A DNA stretch of 62,948 nt from Ancylobacter tetraedralis (GTDB taxonomy: Bacteria > Pseudomonadota > Alphaproteobacteria > Rhizobiales > Xanthobacteraceae). Position numbers and translations under genes: made by a program. Where the stretch lies: contig NZ_JACICD010000015.1 of NCBI RefSeq assembly GCF_014195655.1, positions 1-62,948 on the forward strand, written 5' to 3'. The notes beneath the pieces are model-generated. The model saw nothing but the letters and a program-made list of their open reading frames with translations, was not told the DNA's origin and made no database searches. Below, one piece after another: positions 62,673 through 62,948 of the stretch (positions are counted from its first letter, which is position 1; every line of letters begins with the position of its first letter).

Positions 62673-62948
62673 TCACAGCTCCATGCCGTCATTGGGATTG
62701 AGGCTGACCTGTCGAGCCACGCCTTGCATGAGGCCGGTTATGCGCCGGTTCCGGGTGGCGACGTCCTCCATCTCGTCGTCGCGATCCGTATCGAACTCGA
62801 ACTCATTCTCGATGGGCTGGTTTTTCTCGACCGGCTTCACGCGGCTGAGCTCAGGCTGATACCTGTGCTCGGAGCCGGTCGGGTCATCGTCTCGACCTTC
62901 GTCCGCGGTGCTCCCGGCCTTACTCTCCTGTGGTGCGGGCACCGGCAG
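62673..62948 (-). CDS. traG: TraG/VirD4-type coupling protein, C-terminal fragment (5' end outside window)
   Basis: The frame is open at the right edge and ends in TGA at 62675-62673. The seen ~91 residues are mostly charged linker (EFEFDTDRDDEMEDVATRNR) and the ending RRITGLMQGVARQVSLNPND followed by GMEL, which matches the end of TraG ATPases of Tn4371-like elements. The ATPase core is outside the window. Start of reading is not in view. With the CopG-like gene it shows that the window borders a conjugation module. Confidence 0.75.
   Translation of the reverse strand: MPVPAPQESKAGSTADEGRDDDPTGSEHRYQPELSRVKPVEKNQPIENEFEFDTDRDDEMEDVATRNRRITGLMQGVARQVSLNPNDGMEL

Noticed and set aside
1..62948. 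CRISPR arrays, tRNA or rRNA genes
   Set aside because: No regular repeat-spacer pattern, no cloverleaf-like sequence with CCA-type ends at gene borders, and no rRNA-like stretches were seen by eye. A covariance-model scan was not possible.

Overview
The window is GC-rich DNA of alphaproteobacterial character (Rhizobiales or Sphingomonadales by gene style; I cannot name the species). It looks like an accessory, mosaic region of a plasmid or integrated conjugative element. At the right edge, reading leftwards, are the 3' end of a traG/virD4-type coupling gene and the CopG-like gene that normally lies between traG and trbB. The trb genes are absent and an IS1182-family element sits in their place. 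The left edge carries the tail of an ArsR-like regulator and a truncated TlpA/Lgt-like membrane gene. About 60 kb of metabolic cassettes lie between, separated by complete or decayed insertion sequences, an amber-interrupted integrase and an internally deleted serine recombinase.

Layout. (A) 0.9-11.7 kb: redox and hydrolase cassettes. TetR is divergent from an SDR / quinone-reductase-like MDR / SDR operon, AraC is divergent from an SDR, and a GlxA-type regulator is divergent from an HD-domain / two alpha-beta hydrolase / START-like operon. (B) 11.9-20.8 kb: a GntR regulator with two winged-helix domains faces an operon for an isopropylmalate/tartrate-type dehydrogenase, an aldehyde dehydrogenase, a cupin, a complete TctCBA tricarboxylate-type transporter, an Ldh2-family dehydrogenase and a hydroxypyruvate-isomerase-like protein. 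This fits uptake and oxidation of a hydroxy-dicarboxylate such as tartrate. (C) 20.9-24.6 kb: IS1182-type remnants and a serine recombinase that has lost its centre. (D) 24.7-36.6 kb: an acyl-CoA island with a malonyl-CoA synthetase-like ligase, class III CoA-transferase, enoyl-CoA hydratase, iron/organic-solute-type ABC importer, SDR, MaoC hydratase, DUF35 protein and thiolase-like enzyme, plus a LysR regulator. (E) 37.0-41.9 kb: a HlyD-RbbA-YhhJ type ABC-2 efflux operon. (F) 42.5-44.2 kb: a decayed IS91-type element. (G) 44.7-56.8 kb: an IclR-controlled island with a succinate-semialdehyde-type dehydrogenase, NTF2-like protein, CrtI-like flavoprotein, cupin, PotDABC-type importer, YtcJ-like amidohydrolase and cysteine-synthase-fold PLP enzyme. 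(H) 56.8-62.9 kb: an IS3-family element, LysR with NTF2-like and SDR genes, an intact IS1182-type element, and the traG/CopG end.

The recurring pattern is one importer plus a short set of oxidoreductases plus one divergent regulator: TTT type in B, Fbp type in D, Pot type in G. Each cassette looks like a self-contained catabolic module, and the seams hold mobile-element debris. The points most worth testing are the shared operator-like site linking the two halves of island D, the MaoC/DUF35/thiolase trio with no acyl-CoA dehydrogenase, the unassigned IclR island, the triple TTTGGTA repeat facing the double-headed GntR, and the internally deleted recombinase. All functional assignments come from reading motifs in the translated sequence; no database search was run.
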